A stretch of DNA of 64,000 nt from [Clostridium] innocuum (GCA_012317185.1 CP048838.1:124001-188000), one strand, 5' to 3'; counted from the stretch's first letter, positions 26,553-36,444 are shown. Notes: a model not told the origin generated them from the sequence alone. Made by a program: numbers and translations.

Positions 26553-26807
26553 ATGAAGTTTGCGACAAGTCTTACCAGCCTTGCATGCTGGCTCATGGCA
26601 ATCGTACCCGGTGTGTACCTGCTCGCCTATCTCAGTGCCCGATACCTTCATTTGCCATCTGCATATTATTATACAATACTGGCGCTGGCTGCCACCGGCT
26701 ACGCAATATTCCTGTTCCTGGTGTATCGGCTGAAATGCCGTATTCACAATTCCGCGCGCAGCCGGGATGGGGAAACCTCGGCAGACTGCATGAACAGTGA
26801 TCAGTAG
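26553..26807 (+). CDS. Small two-helix membrane protein
   Basis: 84 residues from ATG 26553 (AAAAGGAG 9 bp upstream; an in-frame ATG at 26520 lacks an SD). Two hydrophobic segments (about 6-27 and 34-56) are followed by a basic then polar cytoplasmic tail. No family recognised. A terminator follows directly, so it is a single-gene unit. Confidence 0.6.
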   Translation: MKFATSLTSLACWLMAIVPGVYLLAYLSARYLHLPSAYYYTILALAATGYAIFLFLVYRLKCRIHNSARSRDGETSADCMNSDQ

Positions 26808-26813
26808 GACGAA

Positions 26814-26843
26814 AGGGTTATTGAGTAAATAACCTTTTTTTCT
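26814..26843 (+). terminator. Terminator before mnmE
   Basis: GGTTATT-gagta-AATAACC followed by seven Ts. Confidence 0.8.
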
Positions 26844-26887
26844 CGTCTTTTTGTGATACAATTACGTAGTAAATGGCAGGTGTTTTT

Positions 26888-28219
26888 ATGTTGAATGATA
26901 CAATAGCCGCAATCTCCACAGCGGCGGTGGATGGGGCAATCTCCATCATCCGAATGAGTGGAGCGGATGCCTTGTCGATTGCGGACAGCATTCTGAATTT
27001 TAATGTAGGAGAGAAAAAAAGCCATACGATCAGCTATGGCTATGTTTATGATCAGGAGCACGATGAACTGATTGATGAGGTGCTTGTCAGTGTTTTTCGT
27101 GCACCGAAGACCTTTACCTGTGAGGATATCGTAGAAATAAACTGTCATGGCGGACGGTTTATCACAAAGAAAATTCTGCGGCTGTGTCTTGCGCATGGCG
27201 CACGTCTTGCGAATCCCGGTGAATTTACACAGCGTGCTTTCTTAAACGGCCGAATTGATCTGACGCAGGCAGAAGCTGTGAATGACATGATACAGGCAGA
27301 TACCGATGAAAATGCACGCATGGCTGTGCAGGGTATTCGCGGAAGCGTCAGAAAGCTGCTGGAGCCCCTGATTCAGGATCTACTGGATATTATCGCAAAC
27401 ATTGAGGTAAACATCGATTATCCGGAGTATGATGATGTGGAGCAGCTGAGCAGCGAAATCATTCAGCCAAAGGCTGAGGAGTGGATGATGCGTATCCGGC
27501 AAATTCTGGACCGTGCACAGAGCGGTCAGCTGTTGAAGGAGGGCATCAAAACAGCAATTGTCGGTAAGCCGAATGTCGGGAAAAGCAGCCTTTTGAATGC
27601 GCTGCTTGAGGAAGAGAAGGCGATTGTGACAGATATCGCAGGAACTACACGCGATATAGTGGAAGGACATATCCATTTGCAGGGACTGACTCTGAATCTG
27701 ATTGATACGGCAGGAATACGGGATACAGAGGATGTTGTGGAACAAATCGGTATCCGGCGAAGCTTACAGGCAATTTCCGAGGCACAGCTTGTAATCGTCG
27801 TACTGGACAGCAGCCATGTACTGGATGCGCAGGATGAGGAGCTGCTGGAGCTGACGAAGGATAAGACGCGTATCATCGTATACAATAAAACCGATATCTC
27901 CCATCGCTGTGAGGGCATATGCATATCCGCAGCCAGTGGTGAGATTGAGCCTTTGATGGCAAAGATACATGAACTGTTCGACGGTCATCAGCTGGTACTG
28001 CAGGAGCCGCTGCTGCAAAATGAGCGCCAGATTTCTTTAATGATGAAGGCAGAGAGCTGTATGCGGCAGGCGCTTGCTGCCATGAAGTCGAAAATGGAGC
28101 TGGATATCGTTGCTATCGATATACAGGAAGCCTATACAGCCTTAAAGGAGATACTCGGGGAAGTCCATCGTGAGGATCTACTCGACACCTTATTCTCCAA
28201 TTTCTGTCTGGGAAAATAA
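26888..28219 (+). CDS. mnmE: tRNA modification GTPase MnmE
   Basis: 443 residues from ATG 26888 (GGCAGGTG upstream), beginning LNDTIAAISTA as in the family. The N-terminal folate-binding domain is followed by a helical domain with an inserted G domain: G1 GKPNVGKSSLLN, G2 GTTRDIVEG, G3 DTAGIRDTED, G4 NKTD. The C-terminal FCLGK is the catalytic Cys motif. With MnmG (not in this window) it modifies wobble uridines to cmnm5U. It is followed 18 bp later by tatD. Confidence 0.97.
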   Translation: MLNDTIAAISTAAVDGAISIIRMSGADALSIADSILNFNVGEKKSHTISYGYVYDQEHDELIDEVLVSVFRAPKTFTCEDIVEINCHGGRFITKKILRLCLAHGARLANPGEFTQRAFLNGRIDLTQAEAVNDMIQADTDENARMAVQGIRGSVRKLLEPLIQDLLDIIANIEVNIDYPEYDDVEQLSSEIIQPKAEEWMMRIRQILDRAQSGQLLKEGIKTAIVGKPNVGKSSLLNALLEEEKAIVTDIAGTTRDIVEGHIHLQGLTLNLIDTAGIRDTEDVVEQIGIRRSLQAISEAQLVIVVLDSSHVLDAQDEELLELTKDKTRIIVYNKTDISHRCEGICISAASGEIEPLMAKIHELFDGHQLVLQEPLLQNERQISLMMKAESCMRQALAAMKSKMELDIVAIDIQEAYTALKEILGEVHREDLLDTLFSNFCLGK

Positions 28220-28237
28220 GCAGGAGGGAAAAATGTT

Positions 28238-29005
28238 ATGAATACATTGATCGATACACATTGTCATATCACCTGTGATGCCCTGTATGAGCGCATTGAC
28301 GAGGTATTGGAGAATGCAAGGCAGGCAGGTATAGAAAAAATGCTCATCATCTGTACGGACTTTACAGAATATGAGCGTGCACAGCAGCTAAAGGAGCGCG
28401 AACCGGAGCGCTTTGATATCGCACTGGGCTTTCATCCGAACGATTTGTACGCGTTTCAGGAAGCCGATTATGAGCGGCTGGAGGAGCTGCTGAAACAGGA
28501 GCGCCTTATCGCCGTCGGTGAAATCGGACTGGATTATCATTGGGAGGATGTACAGCCGCAGGATCAGAAGACCGGCTTTATCCGGCAGATCAGGCTTGCG
28601 CAAAAATACAACAAACCGATTCTTATTCATATGAGAGAGGCAACGAAGGATACGCTGGACATTCTGAAGGATATGGGTCCGCTGAAGGGGATCATGCATT
28701 GCTACAGCGGAAGTAAGGAAGTGGCTATGGAGCTGATAAAAATCGGTTTTTATATATCCTTTGGCGGGCCGCTTACATTTAAAAACTCAAGAGGGGCTCC
28801 GGCTACGGCAGAAGCGCTTCCTTTGAACCGGCTGTTTGTGGAAACTGACAGTCCCTATCTGACGCCGCATCCGTTCAGGGGCAAGCAGAATGAGCCGATG
28901 TATGTCAGATATACATTTGACAAGCTGTGTGAAATCAAAGCGGTGGAGAAAGATCTGGCGGCAGAGCAGCTGCGGAAAAATTATGAGGAATTATTTTTAA
29001 AATAA
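28238..29005 (+). CDS. tatD: TatD-family metal-dependent hydrolase/DNase
   Basis: 255 residues of the amidohydrolase fold: N-terminal DTHCHITCD metal ligands, AVGEIGLDYHW, LIHMREA, MHCYSGS and C-terminal FVETDSPYLTPHPFRG. Family members have 3'-5' exonuclease or DNA-repair activity. It lies behind mnmE with a good SD (CAGGAGGG). In Bacillus the homologue yabD is also near the origin, next to the yabE-rnmV-ksgA block. Confidence 0.93.
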   Translation: MNTLIDTHCHITCDALYERIDEVLENARQAGIEKMLIICTDFTEYERAQQLKEREPERFDIALGFHPNDLYAFQEADYERLEELLKQERLIAVGEIGLDYHWEDVQPQDQKTGFIRQIRLAQKYNKPILIHMREATKDTLDILKDMGPLKGIMHCYSGSKEVAMELIKIGFYISFGGPLTFKNSRGAPATAEALPLNRLFVETDSPYLTPHPFRGKQNEPMYVRYTFDKLCEIKAVEKDLAAEQLRKNYEELFLK

Positions 29006-29166
29006 GTATACAGGCAGCTGATGGACATCTTAAATTGTAAAAAAGAAAGTCACCTATCCAACAGATGGAAAGAGCGGCTGATAGAGAAAATGCTGTCATG
29101 TGCATAAGAGAAAACCTTTCGCGCATGAGTCATCCTGCCTGCTGTTGCTTTTGATAGAAGTATTCT

Positions 29167-29203
29167 AAAAAGGTAGACGATTTTTAAAAGTCGTCTACCT
29201 TTT
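29167..29203 (+). terminator. Terminator after tatD
   Basis: AAAAGGTAGACGA and TCGTCTACCTTTT around a short AT loop. The flanking A and T runs would let it work in both directions. No gene is seen in the rest of 29006-29436. Confidence 0.8.
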
Positions 29204-29436
29204 CAGCAGTCATCAGGTACTGGTAAGCAGGGTACAGCATGTATTACATCAGGATTGCCTTGCCTCTGTACCAGGTATTGATATGTATGAGACACACTGC
29301 TTGAATTTGAAAATGCGGATTTGATTCCTGCTGCAGCGCTATTTCCAAGCACAGAATTACACAGCTGCATGATTAGGAAAAAACGCTATGTAAGTCTTCT
29401 GATAAGGGACTTATCCATGGATAAGCATATGTTATG

Positions 29437-29466
29437 AATAAAAAAAGCCTTTTTTCAAAGGCTTAT
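29437..29466 (-). terminator. Terminator of tRNA-Pro
   Basis: On the minus strand AAGCCTTTGAAAAAAGGCTT is followed by a run of Ts, about 12 bp after the tRNA 3' end. Confidence 0.75.
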
Positions 29467-29475
29467 CAGCAGAAA

Positions 29476-29552
29476 TGGTCGGAATGACAGGATTTGAACC
29501 TGCGACCTCTTGCTCCCGAAGCAAGCGCACTACCAAGCTGTGCTACATCCCG
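29476..29552 (-). tRNA. tRNA-Pro (anticodon CGG)
   Basis: A 77-nt cloverleaf on the minus strand. The acceptor CGGGATG pairs with CATTCCG (one G-T); the anticodon stem CTTGC/GCAAG encloses loop TTCGGGA, giving anticodon CGG, which reads CCG proline codons. The T arm has GGTTCAAATCC. The 3' CCA is encoded (29476-29478 on the plus strand reads TGG). Confidence 0.95.
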
Positions 29553-29623
29553 ATGTCCTATACTATTTTATTCCGTTTTATGAAAATATGCAACAAAAAA
29601 AAGCGCATTTTCATAAAAAAGCG

Positions 29624-29995
29624 CTATCTTTTGAAATTTTTGATTTTCTGGAAGGTATCTTCGCTGATCACATGCTCAATATGACAGGCTTCTTCCTCTG
29701 CTGTATCCGGTGCAACACCAAGTACATCCTCCAGAAAGGAACGAATAGTCGTATGACGCTGATACACCTTGACAGCCAGCTTTCTTCCCTCCGGAGTAAA
29801 ATGAATATCCCCATAGGTTTCCTGCTGAACAAGTCCTTTTTCCTTTAATACATTCATAGCCTTATTCACACTTGGCTTGGAAACATCCATTTTTTTTGCC
29901 ACATCCACACAACGGATCTTGCCGTTTTCATTATCCAGGATCAGCAGAGTTTCCAGATAATCCTCCAACGATTCACCTAATATCACCTTTATCAC
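29624..29995 (-). CDS. mntR: DtxR/MntR-family metal-dependent repressor
   Basis: 123 residues: an N-terminal winged helix (VDVAKKMDVSKPSVNKAMNVL) and the metal-binding dimerisation domain; no C-terminal SH3 domain, as in MntR. Putative metal ligands match MntR: the SLEDYLETL acidic pair, a His in YQRHTTIRSFL, and EEEACHIEHVI. MntR represses manganese uptake when Mn2+ is high. The gene assignment is by family resemblance; no Mn transporter is in view. Confidence 0.82.
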   Translation of the reverse strand: MIKVILGESLEDYLETLLILDNENGKIRCVDVAKKMDVSKPSVNKAMNVLKEKGLVQQETYGDIHFTPEGRKLAVKVYQRHTTIRSFLEDVLGVAPDTAEEEACHIEHVISEDTFQKIKNFKR

Positions 29996-30029
29996 CTCAA
30001 TGCCTTTTCATCAATATACCACATATTTG

Positions 30030-30389
30030 TTATTCTGAACATAAATTTTTATATTTCTCTTCCTTGAATCCGACCGCAATTCCTTTTTCACAGATCAGCA
30101 GCGGACGCTTGATCAGCATACCGTTTCCGGCAAGTAAATTCAGCTGCTCCTCCTCGCTAAGCTCCTTCAAACGATCCTTCAGCTTCAGCTCCTTGTAAAC
30201 ATTTCCGGAGGTATTAAAAAATTTTTTTAATTCCAGTCCACTCTGTTTTACCCACGCACGAAGCTCCTCCACAGTAGGTGTTTCTTCAACGATATGGCGA
30301 ATTTCCAGCTCCATTCCGGCATCCTGCAGATATTCCTTTGCTTTTCTGCATGTTGAGCAGGTTGGATATTCAATAAACAGCATACGCAT
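30030..30389 (-). CDS. ArsC/Spx-family thioredoxin-fold protein
   Basis: 119 residues with the N-terminal CxxC-like site YPTCSTCRKAKEYL and the ArsC/Spx C-terminal signature IKRPLLICEKGIAVGFKEEKY. It is closest in form to the YffB/YusI branch, not to true arsenate reductases (no ars genes nearby) nor clearly to Spx regulators. The role may be a glutathione- or thiol-dependent reductase. It lies 34 bp upstream of the MntR-like gene on the same strand, so the two may be co-transcribed. Confidence 0.82.
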   Translation of the reverse strand: MRMLFIEYPTCSTCRKAKEYLQDAGMELEIRHIVEETPTVEELRAWVKQSGLELKKFFNTSGNVYKELKLKDRLKELSEEEQLNLLAGNGMLIKRPLLICEKGIAVGFKEEKYKNLCSE

Positions 30390-30660
30390 AATTTCAGTCT
30401 CCCATCTTTTTTATAATCATAACCAAGAATACATGAAATTGCAAATACATTGCCTGTAGGAAGGGTACAATAAGCAAATGTAATGAATAATTCCTATTTA
30501 TATATCAGGTAGAAATGCAATCTGCTTTCGATAAACATGCAAAGGATTTCATACATCATGAATTGCGGCATGTTTTTGGTAAAGCATGCCTACATCCGTT
30601 TCCAGCCATCGTATAAACATTCATAAGGTGATATCCCGGTTCCTGTTAAAAGCCTGTAAC

Positions 30661-30686
30661 AAAAAAAGGGTACCGTGATGTACCCA
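30661..30686 (-). terminator. Terminator of the arylsulfotransferase gene
   Basis: On the minus strand GGGTAC-atcacg-GTACCC is followed by seven Ts. The rest of the gap 30390-30660 shows no supported feature. Confidence 0.85.
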
Positions 30687-30692
30687 ATAAAT

Positions 30693-32279
30693 TTACTGAT
30701 TGAAGTAAAAGCCGTCGAAGGTGTATTTATAAACCCGGTAAATATACTTTTCACCCTCCATGGTAAAGGAACGAATCAGCGTATGGTCACTGTCATATTC
30801 CTGGAAATTAAATGCCATACCACTGTCCACAATAGTATTGCCACCGATATTCTGCACGCTGGATACATAGGGGGAATACGGAACATCAAATGTATCCACA
30901 AGCTCATAGGTGCCCTTGCTTTCATCTACCAGATATTTGTAATATTTGCTAACAGCATCCTCTGCCTTCACCTCGGTAGGGATATTCAGCTGACTCCAGT
31001 CATAGGCTGTATTCGTGGAAGAGTATCCGAAATTATTATTGAACATATACAGATAATACTGACCATCCGCAAGAGAATCGTCTTCCACATAGGTTATGGA
31101 ATGCTGTCCGGTCTGCGAGGTGAAGCTGTTCGCCTTATCCAGCAGCAGGTCTGCATAGTCACTGTCTTCCCAATAGGTTTTTTCTCCCATCATATACGCT
31201 ATTTCCGGTGTACCATAGATATCCGTGATTTTGACGATGGTGCTAGTTTCCCGGCTGCTTACAAGAATTTCATTATCTCCCATCCACTGAATGGTATTCA
31301 GGTGTGTCCAATCCAGCTCGTCGTTGTCTTTGTCGTATACAGAAGCCTTATAGGTAGGAAACAAATCCCCCATATCCACGACCTGAGACACGGCACCGCT
31401 GGAAACATCAAGGCGGATAATCATATCCTCAACAGTATCCTTTGTCGTATCGGTCGCGAGAATCAGCATATCTCCGTTATCATCAAAGACATAATCATGA
31501 TGCAGATCATAGTTTCCCAGATCAAATACATTGGTAATCTGTCCCAGTGCATCCATCTCAGCCATCTTATTTGTACTGATACTGTAATACATGCGTTCAT
31601 TCGCAAACAGCAGACGGTGTGAGCGATAGCCTTCAATTGGAACCTCACCGCGCAGGATACCGTTGTTATCATAATAATACATGAAGTCATCCTCATCACT
31701 GTCATTACCGAGAATAACGTACAGACCATCGCTGAGCTCTTCTCTGCTGCTACCTTCCTTTGCTTCCAGCTGAATGGATTCGTTTCCTCTTAGGGAGCCG
31801 CAGGTATAGGTATATGTGACATCCTTATTCGTACCGTCTTCATATTCCATATGCAGGGTAATCGTATTCTCGTGATCCGGTATTAGACCAATCAGCTGAT
31901 ATTCGTGTGTTCGTGTATAATCACTGTTCAATGTGCGTGTGAAATCCGCAATCTTATCATCCTCCACATGGATCGTGTAGCTGATTTTCGCCCCCTGTGC
32001 AGTTGTGAAATAAGTATACATGGAAAGTGTGTTTGTACCAAACGGATTATAGACCATCAAAGCATTGTTTTCGCTGTGGCTCCCCTGTGCAATCTGTTCA
32101 TCCAGAGTTTTACGAATGGTATTCTGCTTTTCCACATTATAAATTTCCTTTACTGCTGTTTTTCCGGAAACAATACTGCCAATCGTATTTGTCGTATTTG
32201 GCTTGGACAGCCAGGTCACCAGACATAGAGATACCGTCACAATCGTTAAAATCATAGCACTTCTTTTCTTTTTGTTCAT
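30693..32279 (-). CDS. Arylsulfate sulfotransferase (ASST)
   Basis: 528 residues from the ATG at 32279 (MNKKKRSAMILTIVTVSLC), giving a membrane-anchoring helix and an extracellular beta-propeller. ASST features: NLDLHHDYVFDD-type strand (here YDLHHDYVFDDNGDMLILA) with the histidine that carries the sulfate in characterised enzymes, the DWTHLNTIQW blade, SSRETSTIVKI, and a C-terminal IGGNTIVDSG. ASSTs move sulfate between phenols without PAPS, and in gut bacteria act on host or drug phenols. No DsbA/DsbL-like partner is adjacent. Confidence 0.85.
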   Translation of the reverse strand: MNKKKRSAMILTIVTVSLCLVTWLSKPNTTNTIGSIVSGKTAVKEIYNVEKQNTIRKTLDEQIAQGSHSENNALMVYNPFGTNTLSMYTYFTTAQGAKISYTIHVEDDKIADFTRTLNSDYTRTHEYQLIGLIPDHENTITLHMEYEDGTNKDVTYTYTCGSLRGNESIQLEAKEGSSREELSDGLYVILGNDSDEDDFMYYYDNNGILRGEVPIEGYRSHRLLFANERMYYSISTNKMAEMDALGQITNVFDLGNYDLHHDYVFDDNGDMLILATDTTKDTVEDMIIRLDVSSGAVSQVVDMGDLFPTYKASVYDKDNDELDWTHLNTIQWMGDNEILVSSRETSTIVKITDIYGTPEIAYMMGEKTYWEDSDYADLLLDKANSFTSQTGQHSITYVEDDSLADGQYYLYMFNNNFGYSSTNTAYDWSQLNIPTEVKAEDAVSKYYKYLVDESKGTYELVDTFDVPYSPYVSSVQNIGGNTIVDSGMAFNFQEYDSDHTLIRSFTMEGEKYIYRVYKYTFDGFYFNQ

Positions 32280-32384
32280 TTTTATCACCACAGCTATTGT
32301 ATCAATGCTCTGTGAAGTTTTTCTGAAGCAGCTGTGAACGCTTTTCAAAAATAAGGGCAATACCATGTGAATCCTGCTGCAGTT

Positions 32385-32411
32385 AAAAAGACAGTCCGAA
32401 GGGACTGTCCA
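32385..32411 (-). terminator. Terminator of the DUF1846 gene
   Basis: On the minus strand GGACAGTCCCTTCGGACTGTC forms a stable stem with a TTCG loop, followed by TTTTT. Confidence 0.88.
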
Positions 32412-32413
32412 TA

Positions 32414-33898
32414 TTATCTGTGGTATAGCTTTTTCGTCTGATATCTGTCTTCGCATGTCAGATTGACATTCAGCTTGCGGAAGGTATTCGCATCCACCTG
32501 GGACAGAATTACCGTGCTGTGTGCTTCGCAGTCCTTCAGCTTATCCAGCTGCTGCAAGGCTAGATGTGATACCGGATTGGTGGTTGCACTGATAGATAGC
32601 GCAATCAGAATTTCATCCGTATGCAGTCTCGGGTTATGATTTCCCAGAGAGTTCACCTTCAGCTTCTGAATCGGCTCGATGATGTTTGGTGAAATCAGTG
32701 GAATTTCATCGTTAATATTACCCAGTGCCTTCAATGCATTCAGCAAAGCGGCAGAGCTTGCCCCCAGCAATGAGGTTGTTTTTCCTGTTACGATCCGCCC
32801 GTCCGGCAATTCGATTGCCACAGCCGGTGCCTCTGTTTCTTCAGATTTATCCAGTGCGGGTTTCACAACATTTCGCTCCTCAGGCTGAATGTTCGCCTGT
32901 GACATGATGATTTCTATCTTACCGATGGTATCTTCACTCGTATGTCCTTTTTTATAATCTACTCTGGCTTTATAATAGCGGCGTATGATCTCATCGCTGC
33001 TGGCACGCTTTGCGGCCTCATCATTCATAATGCAGTAGCCTGCCATATTCACACCCATATCCGTTGGAGATTTATAAGGGCTTGTTCCAAGGATTTTCTC
33101 AAACATGGCATTCAGAACCGGGAAAATTTCTACATCACGGTTATAGTTGACAGTCGTTTCCCCATATGCCTCCAGGTGGAACGGGTCGATCATATTGATA
33201 TCGTTTAAATCCGCGGTTGCAGCCTCATAAGCCAGATTCACCGGATGCTTCAGCGGAAGGTTCCAGATCGGGAAGGTTTCAAATTTCGCATATCCCGCCT
33301 TGATCCCGCGTTTGTGCTCATGATAGAGCTGAGACAGGCAGGTTGCCATTTTACCGGAGCCGGGTCCCGGTGCCGTTACAACGATCAACGGCTTTGTTGT
33401 TTCTATGTATTCATTCTTGCCGTAGCCTTCATCGGATACGATCAAAGGTATATTGTTCGGATACCCTGCGATTGGATAATGCAGATAAACATGGACACCC
33501 AGATGCTCCAGATGTGCTTTAAAGGTATCTGCAGAAGCCTGATTCGCATATTGTGTGATGACAACACTGCCGACGTACAGCCCGGTATCACGGAATGCAT
33601 CAATCAGACGCAGCACCTCAACATCATAGGTGATGCCCATATCGCTTCGTATCTTGTTTTTCTCTATATCATTTGCGGATACCGCAATGACGATTTCCAC
33701 TTCCTCTTTCAGCTCAAGGAGCATTTCCAGTTTACTATCCGGCTGAAATCCCGGCAGAACTCTGGCAGCATGGTGATCATCAAACAGCTTTCCGCCAAAC
33801 TCCAGATATAATTTATTGTCAAAATTGCTGATCCGTTCCAAGATGTGCTTGGATTGCAGTTTTAAATACTTGTCATTATCAAATGCCATTTCTTTCAT
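32414..33898 (-). CDS. DUF1846 family protein
   Basis: 494 residues from the ATG at 33898 (AAGGAGTG upstream; an earlier in-frame ATG at 33952 lacks an SD). It begins with the family start AFDNDKYLKLQSKHILERI and continues through FGGKLFDDHHAARVLPGF, a glycine-rich TAPGPGSGKMATCLSQ nucleotide-like loop, and NMAGYCIMNDEAA. Length is as expected. Structures of DUF1846 show a Rossmann-like fold, but the biochemical role is unknown. A single-gene unit. Confidence 0.9.
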   Translation of the reverse strand: MKEMAFDNDKYLKLQSKHILERISNFDNKLYLEFGGKLFDDHHAARVLPGFQPDSKLEMLLELKEEVEIVIAVSANDIEKNKIRSDMGITYDVEVLRLIDAFRDTGLYVGSVVITQYANQASADTFKAHLEHLGVHVYLHYPIAGYPNNIPLIVSDEGYGKNEYIETTKPLIVVTAPGPGSGKMATCLSQLYHEHKRGIKAGYAKFETFPIWNLPLKHPVNLAYEAATADLNDINMIDPFHLEAYGETTVNYNRDVEIFPVLNAMFEKILGTSPYKSPTDMGVNMAGYCIMNDEAAKRASSDEIIRRYYKARVDYKKGHTSEDTIGKIEIIMSQANIQPEERNVVKPALDKSEETEAPAVAIELPDGRIVTGKTTSLLGASSAALLNALKALGNINDEIPLISPNIIEPIQKLKVNSLGNHNPRLHTDEILIALSISATTNPVSHLALQQLDKLKDCEAHSTVILSQVDANTFRKLNVNLTCEDRYQTKKLYHR

Positions 33899-34156
33899 CG
33901 TTCCACTCCTTTTCAACCCACTATTTCGTATTATACCAAAAAAGACATGCATTTACTAATTAAATGGGAAAAAATCGGGAATATTTTATGATGTACAGCG
34001 GATTCGTATGCAGGAAATGACAAGTTCTTAAGATTTTTCTTTTTATATAGATATCTGTCCTGAAATGCTTTATAATAATAATGCACTTTTGCGCCTGTAA
34101 AGAATCACGCGAACAGTAAATCACAATAAAATAGTAATACTGGAAGGAGAATTGTC

Positions 34157-35419
34157 ATGGAAGAAGTTATAAAGATTGAAGGAAAGCATGCATTAGAGGG
34201 GACAGTTAGAATCAGTGGTTCGAAAAATGCCACGGTTGCACTGATCCCGGCCGCCATTCTGGCAAATGGACCAGTTACTATTTGTGGAGTTCCTGAAATA
34301 TCTGATGTACAATCCCTGTCTGTACTGCTGAGAGATCTGGGTGTTCTGGTGGACATCCGTTCTTCTGATACCATTGTTATAGATCCAACTTCAATGGAAA
34401 ATCGTCCTCTGGTACAGGACGCTGTAAATAAACTTCGCGCTTCCTATTATTTCATGGGAGCACTGCTGGGCAAATACGGCCATGTGGAAATTAAAATGCC
34501 GGGAGGCTGCTATCTGGGACCCAGACCGATTGATTTGCATTTAAAGGGCTTTGAAGCATTAGGAGCTGAAATACGCTATGACCACGGCTCCTATATTCTG
34601 GATGCACCACAGCTGACAGGAACCAAGATATTTCTGGATATCGCCAGTGTGGGAGCGACCATCAATATTATGATGGCTGCCGTTCATGCAAAGGGAAGAA
34701 CAACGATTGAGAATGCCGCCAAGGAACCGGAGATTATTGATGTGGCAACACTGCTGAATAAAATGGGTGCCAATATCCGTGGTGCCGGTACAAATGTTAT
34801 TACGATTGACGGTGTGGATCAGCTGGCGGGATGCTTTCATGAAATCATCCCGGACAGAATTGAGGCTGCCACGTATATCGTGCTTGCCGCCGCAGCCGCA
34901 AAGGAGGTACGTATCGACAATATTATTCCGCATCATCTGGAGGCACTGCTTTCCAAGCTGAAGGAAATCGGTACAGATTTGGAAATCGGTGTGGATAATG
35001 TGGTGATTCGCGCTTCCAGGGACTTAAAGGCTGCGGATATCAAGACACTGCCATATCCGGGCTTTGCGACAGACATTCAGCAGCCGCTGACAGCACTGCT
35101 GACGCAGGCACAGGGACAGTCGATTGTAACGGAAACGATTTATACAGAACGGTTCAAGCATTGTCAGGAATTAAACAAGATGGGGGCAAACATCAATGTA
35201 ATGATACCGAGCTCCTTTATCAATGGGCCAACACCGTTATCTGGTGCCGAGGTCTATGCGACAGATTTAAGATGCGGTGCCTGTCTTGTGATTGCAGGAC
35301 TGATCGCAGATGGTGTTACAACCATACACAACATCTATCATATTGAACGCGGATATGAGCATATCGATGAAAAGCTCACAGCTCTCGGCGCAAAAATATG
35401 GAGAGAAACAGTAGAATAA
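34157..35419 (+). CDS. murA: UDP-N-acetylglucosamine 1-carboxyvinyltransferase
   Basis: 420 residues. It catalyses the first committed step of peptidoglycan synthesis, enolpyruvyl transfer from PEP to UDP-GlcNAc. Motifs: HALEGTVRISGSKNA with the catalytic-region Lys, KMPGGCYLGPRPIDLH with the fosfomycin-sensitive Cys, and DLRCGACLVIAGL. SD GGAAGGAGA lies 9 bp upstream. Whether it is the MurA1 or MurA2 paralogue cannot be told. It stands alone with its own terminator. Confidence 0.95.
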   Translation: MEEVIKIEGKHALEGTVRISGSKNATVALIPAAILANGPVTICGVPEISDVQSLSVLLRDLGVLVDIRSSDTIVIDPTSMENRPLVQDAVNKLRASYYFMGALLGKYGHVEIKMPGGCYLGPRPIDLHLKGFEALGAEIRYDHGSYILDAPQLTGTKIFLDIASVGATINIMMAAVHAKGRTTIENAAKEPEIIDVATLLNKMGANIRGAGTNVITIDGVDQLAGCFHEIIPDRIEAATYIVLAAAAAKEVRIDNIIPHHLEALLSKLKEIGTDLEIGVDNVVIRASRDLKAADIKTLPYPGFATDIQQPLTALLTQAQGQSIVTETIYTERFKHCQELNKMGANINVMIPSSFINGPTPLSGAEVYATDLRCGACLVIAGLIADGVTTIHNIYHIERGYEHIDEKLTALGAKIWRETVE

Positions 35420-35427
35420 GCAAAGAG

Positions 35428-35457
35428 AAGAACGGCTGGCAACGGCGGTTCTTTTTT
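35428..35457 (+). terminator. Terminator after murA
   Basis: AGAAC and GTTCT flank a GC-rich inner region (GGCTGGCAACGGCG) and are followed by TTTTTT. Confidence 0.55.
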
Positions 35458-35677
35458 CGATCCCGGAATTACCGCAGGCAGTGGTGCTTCCGTTTATTCA
35501 TTCTGCCGGATATGGAAGATTCTATTCTGCGAAAATGAGACAGAGAAATGTTGAAGGGTTAGGCAACCGGACTTCACTGCGCATAGAAAAAAATCGCAGG
35601 CAGACCTTTGAATATGATATACTGTCCTTAATACAGGGTCTTGTTTCCTGTGAAATATGGCAGATAGGAGAATGTAT

Positions 35678-36382
35678 ATGAAATTAAGAGAACATCTGTA
35701 TCTACTTTCCGGAGGTGTATATGGCAAGCTGGGAAATGTCTATGCCCTTCAGCATGACAGCGGTTATATTCTGATTGACTGCGGACGATATGATGCACTG
35801 GATATCATACGGCAGAATATGGCTTACTGGAATATATCCGAACACAAAATCACGCATGTTCTTTTGACGCACGGTCATGATGATCATGCGGGCAGTTCTT
35901 CCTGGTTTCAAAGCATGGGGGCACAAATTTATGTAGGAGCGGGCGATGAAAAGAATATGATCACCGGAAATTTCGGCCCGGAAAGCCCATTTACCAATCA
36001 TGTGATGCCACCGTGTCATCCGGATGTATGTATTCACGAGGATATGGATATTTCCGCAGGAGGTCTGTGTATCCATGCACTGCGCATGCCGGGACATACC
36101 AGCGGCTCCATGCTTTATCATGTAATGCTGGATAAGGAGGCAGTGCTTTTCAGCGGTGACATGTTTTTTGCGGATGGAGAAACAGGTGAAGCAGCCTATA
36201 CCGGATGGAAAGGCGATATGGCATATGACGGCTTACGTTTGCTGGAAAGCTTTCAAAAGCTCTGGCGGCTTCAGCTGCATCCGGATATTGTAGCCGGCGG
36301 ACACGGTATACCGGTGATCGGCAGCCATGCAGATCAGATAATTATGATGGCATATAAATACGCAATGCTGAACAACCGCTAG
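35678..36382 (+). CDS. Metallo-beta-lactamase-fold hydrolase
   Basis: 234 residues from ATG 35678 (TAGGAGA 9 bp upstream). Zinc motif THGHDDHAGSS (HxHxDH), further ligands in MPGHTSGS and FSGDMFF, and a final GGHGIPVIG histidine, the pattern of glyoxalase II-like MBL hydrolases. No fused domain. The following gene, a ChbG-type deacetylase, starts 63 bp later on the same strand but with its own promoter-like gap. Substrate unknown. Confidence 0.85.
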   Translation: MKLREHLYLLSGGVYGKLGNVYALQHDSGYILIDCGRYDALDIIRQNMAYWNISEHKITHVLLTHGHDDHAGSSSWFQSMGAQIYVGAGDEKNMITGNFGPESPFTNHVMPPCHPDVCIHEDMDISAGGLCIHALRMPGHTSGSMLYHVMLDKEAVLFSGDMFFADGETGEAAYTGWKGDMAYDGLRLLESFQKLWRLQLHPDIVAGGHGIPVIGSHADQIIMMAYKYAMLNNR

Positions 36383-36444
36383 TTACCATATACTCTTTCC
36401 TATAAACGGCGTATAATAAAGCTGTATAAAAGGAGGAGAAACAA

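Noticed and set aside
30675..31622. A 315-codon plus-strand frame opposite the arylsulfotransferase gene
   Set aside because: Antisense shadow of a well-supported gene; low-complexity translation and no SD.
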